The translations under genes and the position numbers were made by a program. From NCBI GenBank assembly GCA_014649155.1, contig BMSM01000004.1, forward strand, positions 124,001-188,000: a stretch of DNA of 64,000 nt, written 5' to 3'. This DNA comes from Streptomyces griseoviridis (GTDB taxonomy: Bacteria; Actinomycetota; Actinomycetes; Streptomycetales; Streptomycetaceae). Below the pieces are notes generated by a model. The model worked only from the letters and a program-made list of their open reading frames with translations, was not told the DNA's origin and did not search any database. Positions 47,767 to 57,291 of the stretch are shown one piece after another. Every line of letters starts with the position of its first letter. The stretch's first letter is position 1.

Positions 47767-48726
47767 ATGGCCCCCGTCTTCGCCCACGGCCGCCTCCGCC
47801 TCTACCTCCTCAAGCTGCTCGACGAGGCCCCGCGCCACGGCTACGAGGTGATCCGCCTCCTGGAGGAGCGCTTCCAGGGCCTCTACGCGCCCTCGGCCGG
47901 CACGGTCTACCCGCGTCTGGCCAAGCTGGAGGCCGAGGGCCTGGTCAGCCACGCCACCGAGGGCGGTCGCAAGGTGTACTCCCTCACCGACGCGGGCCGC
48001 GCCGAGCTGGCCGGCCGCGACGCCGAACTCGCCGACCTGGAGCTGGAGATCCGGGAGTCGGTCGCCGAACTCGCCGCGGAGATCCAGGCCGACGTGCGGG
48101 GCGCGGCGGGCGACCTGCGCCGCGAGATGCGGGCGGCGGCCACCGCGGCCCGGCAACGGCCCGGCGGGGACGGCGACTCCGACGCGGCCGGCACGGAGGC
48201 GTGGCGCACCGCCAAGGAGGAGCTGCGCCGCGTCAAGCAGGAGTGGAAGGAGCAGGCCCGGCGCGCCAAGGACGAGAGCCGCCGCGCCCGTGAGGAGGCC
48301 CAGCGGGCCCGGCACCAGGCGCGGGAGGCGCAGGAGGAGGTGCAGCGCCTCGCCCGCCGCGTCCAGGAGCAGGTGCAGGACCACTTCGTCCGGGGCGACT
48401 GGCCGGCCGGGCTGCGCGAACTGGCCAAGGAACTGGGCGACTTCTCCTTCACCCGCACGTCGCCGCCGGCCCCGGAGGGCACCCCCGCCCACGACCCGGC
48501 ATCCGCGCCGGCGCCCCGGGAGCCGTCCTGGGCGCACGAGGTGTCCGGCGACCTCACCGGCGACCCCGCCCGCGACCTGGACCGCCTCCTCGACCGCTTC
48601 CGGGACGACATCCGCGACACGGCCCGGGACCACGGGGTCACGGCCGACCAGTTCAAGGAGGCCCGCCGGCATCTGTCCACGGCGGCGGCCCACATCGGCG
48701 CGCTCCTGCGCACACCGCGGGCCTGA
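47767..48726 (+). CDS. PadR family transcriptional regulator with long coiled-coil extension
   Basis: This encodes a 319-residue regulator. The first 80 residues are a PadR winged helix (L-L-D-E-A-P-R-H-G-Y-E-V-I, A-G-T-V-Y-P-R-L-A-K-L-E-A-E-G-L-V). A long Arg/Glu/Ala-rich coiled coil follows (about 85-215), then a second helical part at 255-315. This is much larger than classical PadR proteins of 110-180 residues. It presumably represses its own operon, since an ATAT palindrome overlaps the promoter. The signal it senses is unknown. Confidence 0.88.
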   Translation: MAPVFAHGRLRLYLLKLLDEAPRHGYEVIRLLEERFQGLYAPSAGTVYPRLAKLEAEGLVSHATEGGRKVYSLTDAGRAELAGRDAELADLELEIRESVAELAAEIQADVRGAAGDLRREMRAAATAARQRPGGDGDSDAAGTEAWRTAKEELRRVKQEWKEQARRAKDESRRAREEAQRARHQAREAQEEVQRLARRVQEQVQDHFVRGDWPAGLRELAKELGDFSFTRTSPPAPEGTPAHDPASAPAPREPSWAHEVSGDLTGDPARDLDRLLDRFRDDIRDTARDHGVTADQFKEARRHLSTAAAHIGALLRTPRA

Positions 48727-48796
48727 CGCCCCGGCACGCACCCCGCTCCTTCGGGGGGGAGACCCCGCCCAGGCCCCGCCCGGGCGCCTCGCCCCG

Positions 48797-48897
48797 ACCG
48801 GCCCTCCCCGACCGGCCCTCCCCGGTTGGGGCTCCCCGGCCGGGGCTCCCCGACCGGATCTCCCCGACCGCGCCTCCCCGACCGCTGCCTCCCCGAG
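48797..48897. repeat. Short degenerate repeats downstream of the padR gene
   Basis: About seven degenerate copies of a 13-16 base unit built on CTCCCCGACCGG stand in a row in the 181-base space between the convergent padR and dehydrogenase genes. No coding role is apparent, but they could act as structured 3' ends of either transcript. Confidence 0.65.
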
Positions 48898-48907
48898 CCG
48901 GCCGGCC

Positions 48908-49873
48908 TCAGGACCCGCCGAGCACGATCTTCCCGAAGTGCTCCCCCGAGGCCATCCGCTCGAAGCCCTCCCGGGCCCGGTCCAGCGGCAGCACCTCGTC
49001 GATCACGGGCCGTACCCCGGTGGCGGCGCAGAACGCGAGCAGGTCCTCCAGCTCGTCCTTCGTCCCCATCGTCGACCCGACGACCTTCAGCTCCAGGAAG
49101 AAGATCCGCGTCAGCTCGGCGTGCGGGGGCCGGTCACCGCTGGTGGCGCCGGAGATGACGAGCGTCCCGCCGGGCCGCAGCGACTTCACCGAGTGGGACC
49201 AGGTCGCGGCCCCCACGGTCTCGATCACGGCGTCGACCCGCTGCGGCAGCCGCGCCCCCGGCTCGACCGCCTCCACGGCCCCCAGCTCGACCGCGCGCCG
49301 GCGCTTGGCCTCGTCCCGGCTGGTGGCGAACACCCGCAGCCCGGCCGCCTTGCCCAGCACGATGGCGGCCGTGGCGACGCCGCCGCCGGCCCCCTGCACC
49401 AGCACCGAGTCACCGGGACGCACCCCGGCGTTGGTGAACAGCATCCGGTACGCCGTCAGCCAGGCGGTCGGCAGACAGGCCGCCTCCTCGAACGACAGCT
49501 CCCTCGGCTTCGGCAGCAGGTTCCAGGTGGGGACGGCGACCCGCTCGGCGAACGTCCCCTGGTAGCGCTCGGTGAGGATGGAGCGGGGTTCCTTCGGGCC
49601 GACCCCGTGCCCGCTCTGGCCGACGACCGAGTGCAGGACGACCTCGTTGCCGTCCTCGTCGATCCCGGCGGCGTCGCACCCCAGGATCATCGGCAGCCGG
49701 TCCTCCGCGAGACCGACACCGCGCAGGGACCAGAGATCGTGATGGTTGAGGGAGGCGGCCCGGACCTCGACGACGCTCCAGCCGGGACGGGCCTCGGGAG
49801 CCGGACGCTCTCCCAGTTCGAGACCGGTGAGCGGCTGGTCGCGGTCGATTCGGGCGGCGTAGACGGCGAACAT
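48908..49873 (-). CDS. Zinc-binding-dehydrogenase-family (MDR) oxidoreductase
   Basis: This encodes a 321-residue medium-chain dehydrogenase/reductase of the alcohol dehydrogenase/quinone oxidoreductase type. The N-terminal domain has the S-L-N-H-H-D-L-W segment and G-C-D-A-A-G. The Rossmann nucleotide-binding loop V-Q-G-A-G-G-G-V-A-T-A-A-I lies near residues 157-169. The catalytic zinc Cys/His pair of true alcohol dehydrogenases is not evident, so a quinone-reductase-like activity on NADPH is more likely. It faces the padR gene across the repeat region. Confidence 0.85.
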   Translation of the reverse strand: MFAVYAARIDRDQPLTGLELGERPAPEARPGWSVVEVRAASLNHHDLWSLRGVGLAEDRLPMILGCDAAGIDEDGNEVVLHSVVGQSGHGVGPKEPRSILTERYQGTFAERVAVPTWNLLPKPRELSFEEAACLPTAWLTAYRMLFTNAGVRPGDSVLVQGAGGGVATAAIVLGKAAGLRVFATSRDEAKRRRAVELGAVEAVEPGARLPQRVDAVIETVGAATWSHSVKSLRPGGTLVISGATSGDRPPHAELTRIFFLELKVVGSTMGTKDELEDLLAFCAATGVRPVIDEVLPLDRAREGFERMASGEHFGKIVLGGS

Positions 49874-50018
49874 GGCCCCGACGATAGATTCCCGGCCCGC
49901 CCGCGAGAACCGCCCGGCCCTGTGACACGCGTCCTCTTGCCAACCCCGGCCGCCCGGACCTCCGTGCTCCCGCCGGCCGCGGACACCTTGCCCGGACCGA
50001 GCGGAGGCCGTGCACGGC

Positions 50019-50052
50019 GAACGGCCCCGCCCCCACGGGGACGAGGCCGTTC
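50019..50052 (-). terminator. Terminator of the malic enzyme gene
   Basis: GAACGGCC (50019-50026) pairs with GGCCGTTC (50045-50052), and the inner C-run and G-run extend the stem. It lies just downstream of the minus-strand malic enzyme stop codon. Confidence 0.75.
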
Positions 50053-50069
50053 CACACCCGGTCGACGCG

Positions 50070-51296
<1,227 letters not shown>

Positions 51297-51974
51297 TTCG
51301 TATTACCCCTTAAGAGTCTGGTGTGAGGGTGGGTCCGCTCCGGGTGAGGAGCGGGCGGGACCGCGCAAGGCCCAGGTGATCGATGCGTACGGGCCTGTAC
51401 GCGACGGGCGCGCCGCACACGCGCCCTGAGCCCCGGATGAGGGGTGTGAGGAACCTTCTTACCGGACGGACACCGCCCGCGACGAGTCCTATAGGCGCAA
51501 GCTCACATAGCGGTCGCCGCACACGCCCGCACGACCCGCCCGCCGCCTCCGTACGCCCGCGGAGCGGACACCCGTGCCCATATGCCGGTGACCCGTCTCC
51601 GGGCCACCGGTTCCGGCCACCGCCCGGCCGCCGCTCCCGGCCGCCGGACGCCGCAGATCTTCCGGCCGGAAGCGGTCCCTCCCGCAAACGTCTGGTCGGG
51701 ATGTACCGGCCTGCTCCGGTTCGAGGCGTCACCCGTTATCCGATTTTGACATCGGAGGTCCCCTGAACAGCTCCGTCCGAATGGCAAGATGCCGTAATCG
51801 CACGAGGTGGCGACACTCAAAGACGTGTGCGACACCACGCCTCGTGCGCTGCCGCCGACGGCCGCCGCGCGCACCCCGTCGACCCACGGCGCCCGTCGAA
51901 CCCATGGCGCCCGCCGGCCCCCGGCGAGCGCCCCGCCCCATCGGCTGCTCCACACATCCGCCGGAGGAACCCAC
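51297..51974. other. Long intergenic region between malic enzyme and ABC transporter operon
   Basis: This 678-base space separates two divergently read genes. A TTGACA hexamer occurs at 51747-51752, about 220 bases before the transporter start, but no good -10 follows at the right distance. Open frames are present on both strands, as expected in such GC-rich DNA, but none has a ribosome binding site, a conserved-looking product or normal codon bias. The length suggests long 5' leaders or a regulatory RNA, which I could not resolve. Confidence 0.45.
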
Positions 51975-52931
51975 ATGACCGCACGCTCCACCCGTCGCCC
52001 GACCGCCGCGTCCTCCCGCATCGCCGCGGCCGGCGCGATCGCGGTCGCAGGCGCACTGCTGCTCACCGGATGCGGCGACCAGACCGACGACGGCGGCACC
52101 GAGGGGAGCGGGTCCGCCGCCGCCGCCCCGCTGGCCGACAAGCTCCCCCAGGCCATCCGCGACAAGGGTGTCATCAAGGTCGGTTCCGACATCGCCTACG
52201 CCCCGGTGGAGTTCAAGGACGAGTCCGGCAAGACGGTCGGTATCGACCCGGACCTCGCGGCGGCGATGGGCAAGCAGCTCGGCGTGACGTTCGAGTTCGA
52301 GAACGGCACCTTCGACACGCTGATCACCGGCCTGCGCTCCAAGCGGTACGACATCGCCATGTCCGCGATGACCGACACCAAGGAGCGCCAGGAGGGCATC
52401 GACGCCGACACCGGCAAGAAGGTCGGCGAGGGCGTGGACTTCGTCGACTACTTCACCGCGGGCGTCTCGATCTACACCAAGAAGGGCGACGACCAGGGCA
52501 TCAAGACCTGGTCCGACCTCTGCGGCAAGAAGATCGTCCTCCAGCGCGGCACCGTCTCCGAGGACCTCGCCAAGGCGGAGACCGAGAAGTGTCCGGCCGG
52601 CAAGCCGATCAAGTTCGAGTCCTTCGACAACGACCAGCAGGCCCAGACCCGGCTGCGCGCGGGCGGCGCCGACGCCGGCTCCTCCGACTTCCCGGTCGCC
52701 GCGTACGCGGTGAAGACCTCCGGCGGCGGAAAGGACTTCGAGCTGGTCGGCGAGCAGGTCGAGGCGGCCCCGTACGGCATCGCGGTAGCCAAGGGGAACA
52801 CCCAGCTCCGCGACGCCCTGAAGGCGGCCCTCGACGCCGTCGTCGCCAACGGCGAGTACAAGAAGATCATGGACAAGTGGGGCGTCGCGGACGGCGCCGT
52901 CACCGAGGTCACCGTCAACGGCGGCAAGTGA
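51975..52931 (+). CDS. ABC transporter substrate-binding lipoprotein (polar amino acid type)
   Basis: This encodes a 318-residue solute-binding protein. The signal peptide ends in a lipobox L-L-T-G-C, so the protein is anchored to the outer face of the membrane by the lipidated Cys. The V-G-S-D-I-A-Y-A-P-V-E-F and G-I-D-P-D-L-A-A-A-M-G segments are typical of the family 3 binding proteins for amino acids such as glutamate or glutamine. A GGAGGAA site precedes ATG 51975. It heads an operon with a permease and ATPase gene. Confidence 0.92.
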   Translation: MTARSTRRPTAASSRIAAAGAIAVAGALLLTGCGDQTDDGGTEGSGSAAAAPLADKLPQAIRDKGVIKVGSDIAYAPVEFKDESGKTVGIDPDLAAAMGKQLGVTFEFENGTFDTLITGLRSKRYDIAMSAMTDTKERQEGIDADTGKKVGEGVDFVDYFTAGVSIYTKKGDDQGIKTWSDLCGKKIVLQRGTVSEDLAKAETEKCPAGKPIKFESFDNDQQAQTRLRAGGADAGSSDFPVAAYAVKTSGGGKDFELVGEQVEAAPYGIAVAKGNTQLRDALKAALDAVVANGEYKKIMDKWGVADGAVTEVTVNGGK

Positions 52932-52961
52932 CGGCGCCGTCGGCACGGAAGGGCGATACCG

Positions 52962-53894
52962 GTGACTGTTGACATCGACAAGGCGGCGGGCGGTCCGCCC
53001 GGCACCCCGCCGGACGGACCCGAGGCGATCAGGGCCATCCCGGTCCGGCACTACGGGCGGTACGTCTCCGCCGTGGTCGCGATCGGGCTGCTGGCCGCGG
53101 TCGTCTACGCGTTCTCCCAGGGCAAGATCAACTGGGGTGCGATCCCCGACTACTTCTTCGACGACCGGGTGCTGCCCGGCGTGGGCAAGACCCTGCTGAT
53201 CACGGTCCTGGCCATGCTGATCGGCATCGTCGGCGGCATCCTGCTGGCGGTGATGCGCCTGTCGAAGAACCCGGTGACCTCGTCGATCGCGTGGTTCTAC
53301 ATCTGGTTCTTCCGGGGCACGCCGGTCCTGGTCCAGCTCGTCGTCTGGTTCAACCTCGGCCTGGTCTTCGAGTACATCAACCTGGGCCCGGTCTACCGCG
53401 ACGAGTGGTCGGACTTCATGACCCCGCTGCTGACGGTGCTGCTCGGCCTCGGCCTCAACGAGGCCGCGTACATGGCGGAGATCTGCCGGGCCGGCCTGCT
53501 CGCCGTCGACGAGGGCCAGACCGAGGCCGCGCAGGCGCTGGGCATGAGCCACGCCAAGACGCTGCGCCGGATCGTCGTCCCGCAGGCGATGCGCGTGATC
53601 GTGCCGCCCACGGGCAACGAGGTCATCAACATGCTGAAGACGACCTCGCTGGTCTCGGTCGTCCAGTACTCCGAGCTGTTCCGCGTCGCCCAGGACATCG
53701 GCCAGACCTCCGGCGCCCCCGCCGAGATGCTCTTCCTGGCCGCCGCCTGGTACCTGCTGCTGACCTCGGTCTTCAGCGTCGGCCAGTACTACCTGGAGCG
53801 CTACTACGCCCGCGGTTCCAGCCGGCAGCTCCCGCCGACGCCGTGGCAGAAGGTCAAGGCGAACGTGTTCTCCCTGTCCACCCGGAGGCGTTGA
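52962..53894 (+). CDS. ABC transporter permease (polar amino acid type)
   Basis: This encodes a 310-residue permease with about five hydrophobic helices. The coupling loop [20 protein letters not shown] near residue 188 is the classic EAA motif of the His/Glu/Arg/opine permease family. Only one permease gene is present, so it probably forms a homodimer with the ATPase. The N-terminal 25 residues are Pro/Gly-rich and cytoplasmic. GTG start 30 bases after the binding protein gene. Confidence 0.92.
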   Translation: MTVDIDKAAGGPPGTPPDGPEAIRAIPVRHYGRYVSAVVAIGLLAAVVYAFSQGKINWGAIPDYFFDDRVLPGVGKTLLITVLAMLIGIVGGILLAVMRLSKNPVTSSIAWFYIWFFRGTPVLVQLVVWFNLGLVFEYINLGPVYRDEWSDFMTPLLTVLLGLGLNEAAYMAEICRAGLLAVDEGQTEAAQALGMSHAKTLRRIVVPQAMRVIVPPTGNEVINMLKTTSLVSVVQYSELFRVAQDIGQTSGAPAEMLFLAAAWYLLLTSVFSVGQYYLERYYARGSSRQLPPTPWQKVKANVFSLSTRRR

Positions 53895-53898
53895 TCCC

Positions 53899-54663
53899 AT
53901 GAGTACCGCGATGGTCAAGGCCGAGGGCGTGCACAAGTCCTTCGGCCCGGTGGAGGTCCTCAAGGGCATCGACCTGGAGGTGAGGACCGGCGAGGTCTTC
54001 TGCCTCATCGGCCCTTCCGGCTCCGGCAAGTCCACCTTCCTCAGGTGTATCAACCACCTCGAGAAGATCAACGCCGGGCGTCTGTACGTCGACGGGGAAC
54101 TGGTCGGCTACCGCCAGAAGGGCGACAAGCTCTACGAGCTGAAGGACAGCGAGGTCGCCCTCAAGCGCCGGGACATCGGCATGGTCTTCCAGCGCTTCAA
54201 CCTGTTCCCGCACATGACGGCCGTCGAGAACGTCATGGAGGCCCCGGTCCAGGTCAAGGGCGTGAGCCGGGCCCAGGCCCGGGAGCGCGCCACCGCGCTG
54301 CTGGACCGCGTCGGCCTCGCCGACAAGGCCGGGAACTACCCCTCGCAGCTCTCCGGGGGCCAGCAGCAGCGCGTGGCGATCGCCCGCGCCCTCGCCATGG
54401 ACCCGAAGCTGATGCTGTTCGACGAGCCGACCTCGGCCCTCGACCCGGAGCTGGTCGGCGACGTCCTGGACGTCATGCGCGACCTCGCCGAGTCGGGCAT
54501 GACCATGGTCGTCGTCACCCACGAGATGGGCTTCGCCCGCGAGGTCGGCGACAGCCTGGTCTTCATGGACGGCGGCGTGGTGGTCGAGTCGGGCAACCCG
54601 CGCGACGTCCTGACCGACCCGCGGCACGAGCGCACCAAGGCGTTCCTGTCCAAGGTCCTCTGA
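53899..54663 (+). CDS. ABC transporter ATP-binding protein (GlnQ type)
   Basis: This encodes a 254-residue ATPase that powers the preceding importer. Walker [10 protein letters not shown] (about residues 36-44), signature L-S-G-G-Q-Q-Q-R and Walker [15 protein letters not shown] are intact, and the final H-E-M-G-F-A-R-E-V is typical of the GlnQ subfamily. The start lies four bases after the permease stop. A strong bidirectional terminator follows. Confidence 0.95.
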   Translation: MSTAMVKAEGVHKSFGPVEVLKGIDLEVRTGEVFCLIGPSGSGKSTFLRCINHLEKINAGRLYVDGELVGYRQKGDKLYELKDSEVALKRRDIGMVFQRFNLFPHMTAVENVMEAPVQVKGVSRAQARERATALLDRVGLADKAGNYPSQLSGGQQQRVAIARALAMDPKLMLFDEPTSALDPELVGDVLDVMRDLAESGMTMVVVTHEMGFAREVGDSLVFMDGGVVVESGNPRDVLTDPRHERTKAFLSKVL

Positions 54664-54669
54664 GCACCG

Positions 54670-54710
54670 CCGGAGGGGGCGGTACGGCACACCCGTACCG
54701 CCCCCTCCGG
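54670..54710. terminator. Bidirectional terminator after the ABC transporter operon
   Basis: A perfect 18-pair stem, CCGGAGGGGGCGGTACGG at 54670-54687 with its complement at 54693-54710, encloses CACAC. It separates the ATPase gene from the convergent methyltransferase gene. Confidence 0.9.
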
Positions 54711-54719
54711 CGCGTCCGC

Positions 54720-55490
54720 CTACTTCAGGGCGAGCAGCAGCGTGTCCGACGGCGAGCACCAGACCGGCCGCACCTCGCCGAAGCCCTTCTCCCGCAGCAC
54801 GCGCGCGTGCCACGCCACCGGCGGCATGTCCCCGTCGGCGTGCTCCCCGTAGAGGGCGAACCGGCGGGCCGTGGGCTCCGCGAGCACCGGGTCCGCGGCG
54901 GCCAGCCGCCACCACTCGGACCAGTCGAGCGCGCCGTCCCGCTTGGCGCGTTCCATCCGGGCGTGCCGCTGCGCGCGCTCGGCCGCGTTGATCCGGGGCG
55001 TGGTGTCGTCGATCATGTGGTCCGCGTTCATGAAGACACCGCCGTCGCGGACCAGCTCCGCGACCTGACCGTAGAGGGCCGCGAGGGGTTCGGCGTGGAG
55101 CCAGTGCAGGGCCGTGGCGGTCAGGACGGCGTCGTACGAGTCGTACGGCAGCCCGCTCGTCCAGTCGGGGTCCTTGAGGTCGGCGGTGACCAGGGTGACC
55201 CGTCCGTCGCCCGCGAAGGTGCCCTCGGCGATGGCCAGCAGGGCCGGGTCGAGGTCGACGCCGGTGCTGGTCGCCTCCGGGAGGCGGGCGAGCAGCCGCG
55301 CGGTGATGCTGCCGGTGCCGCAGGCGAGGTCGAGGACCCGGGGGGCCGGGCCGGCCAGGGCCTCCACCATGTCGAGCATGATCCGGAACCGCTCCTCGCG
55401 GTCGGGCATGTACCACTCCTGCTGACGGTCCCAGCTCTGCTGCCACGCCCCCCAGTCGGTACCGGTCGTGGTGGTGTCCGCGTCCGTCAT
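54720..55490 (-). CDS. Class I SAM-dependent methyltransferase
   Basis: This encodes a 256-residue methyltransferase. Motif I is V-L-D-L-A-C-G-T-G-S-I-T (about residues 52-63), with the acidic end of strand 2 in S-T-G-V-D-L-D-P and a V-L-T-A-T-A-L-H-W segment at motif IV. The substrate is unknown. The ATG at 55490 is chosen for its GGAGGGG binding site. It is divergent from the CGNR zinc-finger gene across 98 bases. Confidence 0.87.
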   Translation of the reverse strand: MTDADTTTTGTDWGAWQQSWDRQQEWYMPDREERFRIMLDMVEALAGPAPRVLDLACGTGSITARLLARLPEATSTGVDLDPALLAIAEGTFAGDGRVTLVTADLKDPDWTSGLPYDSYDAVLTATALHWLHAEPLAALYGQVAELVRDGGVFMNADHMIDDTTPRINAAERAQRHARMERAKRDGALDWSEWWRLAAADPVLAEPTARRFALYGEHADGDMPPVAWHARVLREKGFGEVRPVWCSPSDTLLLALK

Positions 55491-55588
55491 AGAGCCCCTC
55501 CGGGTCCCGTTACGTAATACCCTGAAAGCACGATCAGCCATTACCTGGCCGCAGGCACGACCATAGAGCCCCTTCGTAAGGACTACAA

Positions 55589-56218
55589 GTGGAACTGGCC
55601 TATTACTCGGATTACGCCGTACGCCTCGTCAACACCGAGGAGCCGGCCCGGGGCAAGGATTCCCTGACCTCGGTCGAGGCCGTCCGCGAACTCTTCGGCG
55701 CCAACCAGTCGGCCGCCCGGCGCGCGGCGGAGGCGGACGTGACCCGGTTCCGGGCGGTCCGGGCGCGGCTGCGCGCGGTCTTCGAGGCGGCCGACGGCGG
55801 CGACGAGACCCTCGCCGTGGACCTGCTGAACTCCCTCCTCCTGGAGTTCCCGGTCAGCCCCCAGATCTCCGGCCACGACCACCGCGACGACGACGGCCGC
55901 CCGCTGTGGCACATGCACCTGGCGGACCACCCGTCCAACGCCACGGCCGGCTACGCCGCCACGGCCGCGATGGGCCTCGCCTTCCACCTCACCGAGTACG
56001 GCGTGGACCGCCTGGGCCTGTGCGAGGCCGCCCCCTGCCGCAACGCCTACCTGGACACGTCCACCAACCGCTCGCGCCGCTACTGCTCCGACCGCTGCGC
56101 CACCCGCGCCAACGTGGCCGCCTACCGGGCCCGCAAGCGCCTGGAGGCCGACCGGTCGGACAGCACCGGCCGGACGGCCGACAGCGCCCAGCCGGCCAGC
56201 GCGAACGGCGACCGCTGA
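55589..56218 (+). CDS. CGNR zinc-finger (ABATE domain) protein, probable transcription factor
   Basis: This encodes a 209-residue protein with an N-terminal ABATE-type helical domain and a C-terminal CGNR zinc finger. The zinc ligands are C-E-A-A-P-C near residues 145-150 and Y-C-S-D-R-C near 164-169, followed by the R-A-N-V-A-A-Y-R-A-R-K-R basic helix. The literal C-G-N-R motif is altered to C-A-T-R. Such proteins bind DNA and a small ligand. GTG start with AAGGA seven bases upstream. The last 97 bases overlap the convergent sodX gene. Confidence 0.85.
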   Translation: MELAYYSDYAVRLVNTEEPARGKDSLTSVEAVRELFGANQSAARRAAEADVTRFRAVRARLRAVFEAADGGDETLAVDLLNSLLLEFPVSPQISGHDHRDDDGRPLWHMHLADHPSNATAGYAATAAMGLAFHLTEYGVDRLGLCEAAPCRNAYLDTSTNRSRRYCSDRCATRANVAAYRARKRLEADRSDSTGRTADSAQPASANGDR

Positions 56219-56556
56219 CCGCCCTTCCGCGGCCGGTACCGGAACCGGACCCGGCCCAGCACCAGCTCCTCGGGCACGACCCCGTAGTCGGTGCTGTCCC
56301 CGCCCGCGTACGGGTTGTCCCCGAGCACCCACCAGCCGCCCTCGCGCAGTTCCACGGCCCGCTTGACGACCAGCAGGTCCTGCTGGAACGGGTGCCGCAG
56401 CACGATCACGTCACCGGGCCTGATCCGCGCCCCCCAGTGCACCAGGAGCAGGTCCCCGTGGCGCAGCGTGGGCACCATGGACGGCCCGGTCACCTCGGCC
56501 GGCCCGAAGGGCAGCGGCCCTCCCGCGCGCTCGGTCTCCTGCGACAGCTCCGGCAT
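56122..56556 (-). CDS. sodX: SodX, nickel superoxide dismutase maturation protease
   Basis: This encodes a 144-residue S26-type signal-peptidase-like protease that removes the propeptide from SodN, exposing the N-terminal His for nickel binding. The catalytic Ser26 lies in G-P-S-M-V-P-T and Lys65 in L-V-V-K-R, followed by G-D-N-P. A GGAGGAG site lies six bases before ATG 56556; a GTG at 56559 is the alternative start. Divergent from sodN across 145 bases, as in other Streptomyces. The 3' end overlaps the CGNR gene by 97 bases. Confidence 0.93.
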   Translation of the reverse strand: MPELSQETERAGGPLPFGPAEVTGPSMVPTLRHGDLLLVHWGARIRPGDVIVLRHPFQQDLLVVKRAVELREGGWWVLGDNPYAGGDSTDYGVVPEELVLGRVRFRYRPRKGGQRSPFALAGWALSAVRPVLSDRSASRRLRAR

Positions 56557-56701
56557 CACCCGGCTCCTCCCCGGTCATTCCTCCACCAGTCTCAGTCTCA
56601 CCCCGGACTTTTGTCCTAAGCCCATGGGGGCACTCGCGAAATCGGCTTCTCCAGGGAGTAATGTCCCCCCTGAGAAGACGATCACGAGGAAGGAATGCTC
56701 C

Positions 56702-57097
56702 ATGCTTTCCCGCCTGTTTGCCCCCAAGGTGAAGGTCAGCGCCCACTGCGACCTGCCCTGCGGCGTGTACGACCCGGCCCAGGCCCGCATCGAGGCGGAG
56801 TCGGTCAAGGCCGTCCAGGAGAAGATGGCCGGCAACGACGACCCGCACTTCCAGACCCGCGCCACCGTCATCAAGGAGCAGCGCGCGGAGCTGGCGAAGC
56901 ACCACGTGTCGGTCCTGTGGAGCGACTACTTCAAGCCGCCGCACTTCGAGAAGTACCCCGAACTGCACCAGCTGGTCAACGACACCCTGAAGGCGCTCTC
57001 CGCCGCCAAGGCGTCCACCGACCCGGCCACCGGACAGAAGGCGCTGGACTACATCGCGCAGATTGACAAGATCTTCTGGGAGACCAAGAAGGCCTGA
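56702..57097 (+). CDS. sodN: Nickel superoxide dismutase
   Basis: This encodes a 131-residue precursor. A 14-residue propeptide precedes the nickel hook H15-C16-D-L-P-C20-G-V-Y-D-P, so the mature enzyme of 117 residues starts with the His whose amine and ring bind nickel. It forms a helical hexamer that dismutates superoxide in the cytoplasm. A strong GAGGAAGGA site precedes the ATG. In S. coelicolor sodN is produced when nickel is present, while a small RNA from the sodF 3' end blocks sodN under nickel lack by pairing near this ribosome binding site. Whether that pairing exists here is not shown, as sodF is not in the window. Confidence 0.96.
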   Translation: MLSRLFAPKVKVSAHCDLPCGVYDPAQARIEAESVKAVQEKMAGNDDPHFQTRATVIKEQRAELAKHHVSVLWSDYFKPPHFEKYPELHQLVNDTLKALSAAKASTDPATGQKALDYIAQIDKIFWETKKA

Positions 57098-57150
57098 TCT
57101 TCGATCATCCCGTTTGACCTGCGGTTTCCTTGTTCGCATGGTCTTCCGGT

Positions 57151-57204
57151 CCGCACCCGGTCCGCAGTCCGCCGAGCACGGCGTCCCTGACGGACCGGGT
57201 GCGG
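57151..57204. terminator. Bidirectional terminator between sodN and the large NTPase gene
   Basis: CCGCACCCGGTCCG (57151-57164) pairs perfectly with CGGACCGGGTGCGG (57191-57204). The 26-base loop holds a smaller hairpin, and TCTTCTTCG follows on the plus strand. It lies between the convergent sodN and NTPase genes. A smaller TGATC-TTC-GATCA hairpin sits on the sodN stop codon. Confidence 0.85.
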
Positions 57205-57291
57205 TCTTCTTCGCCCGGCCAGAGGTGCCCGCGGATTCGCGCCGTGATGACGGCGCGCGTTCGGCACGCTGCGGACACGGCGCCTGCCGCG

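Noticed and set aside
51310..51732. 140-codon minus-strand frame in the gap upstream of malic enzyme
   Set aside because: Arg/Gly/Pro-rich product without domains, no binding site, and it would overlap the expected malic enzyme promoter.
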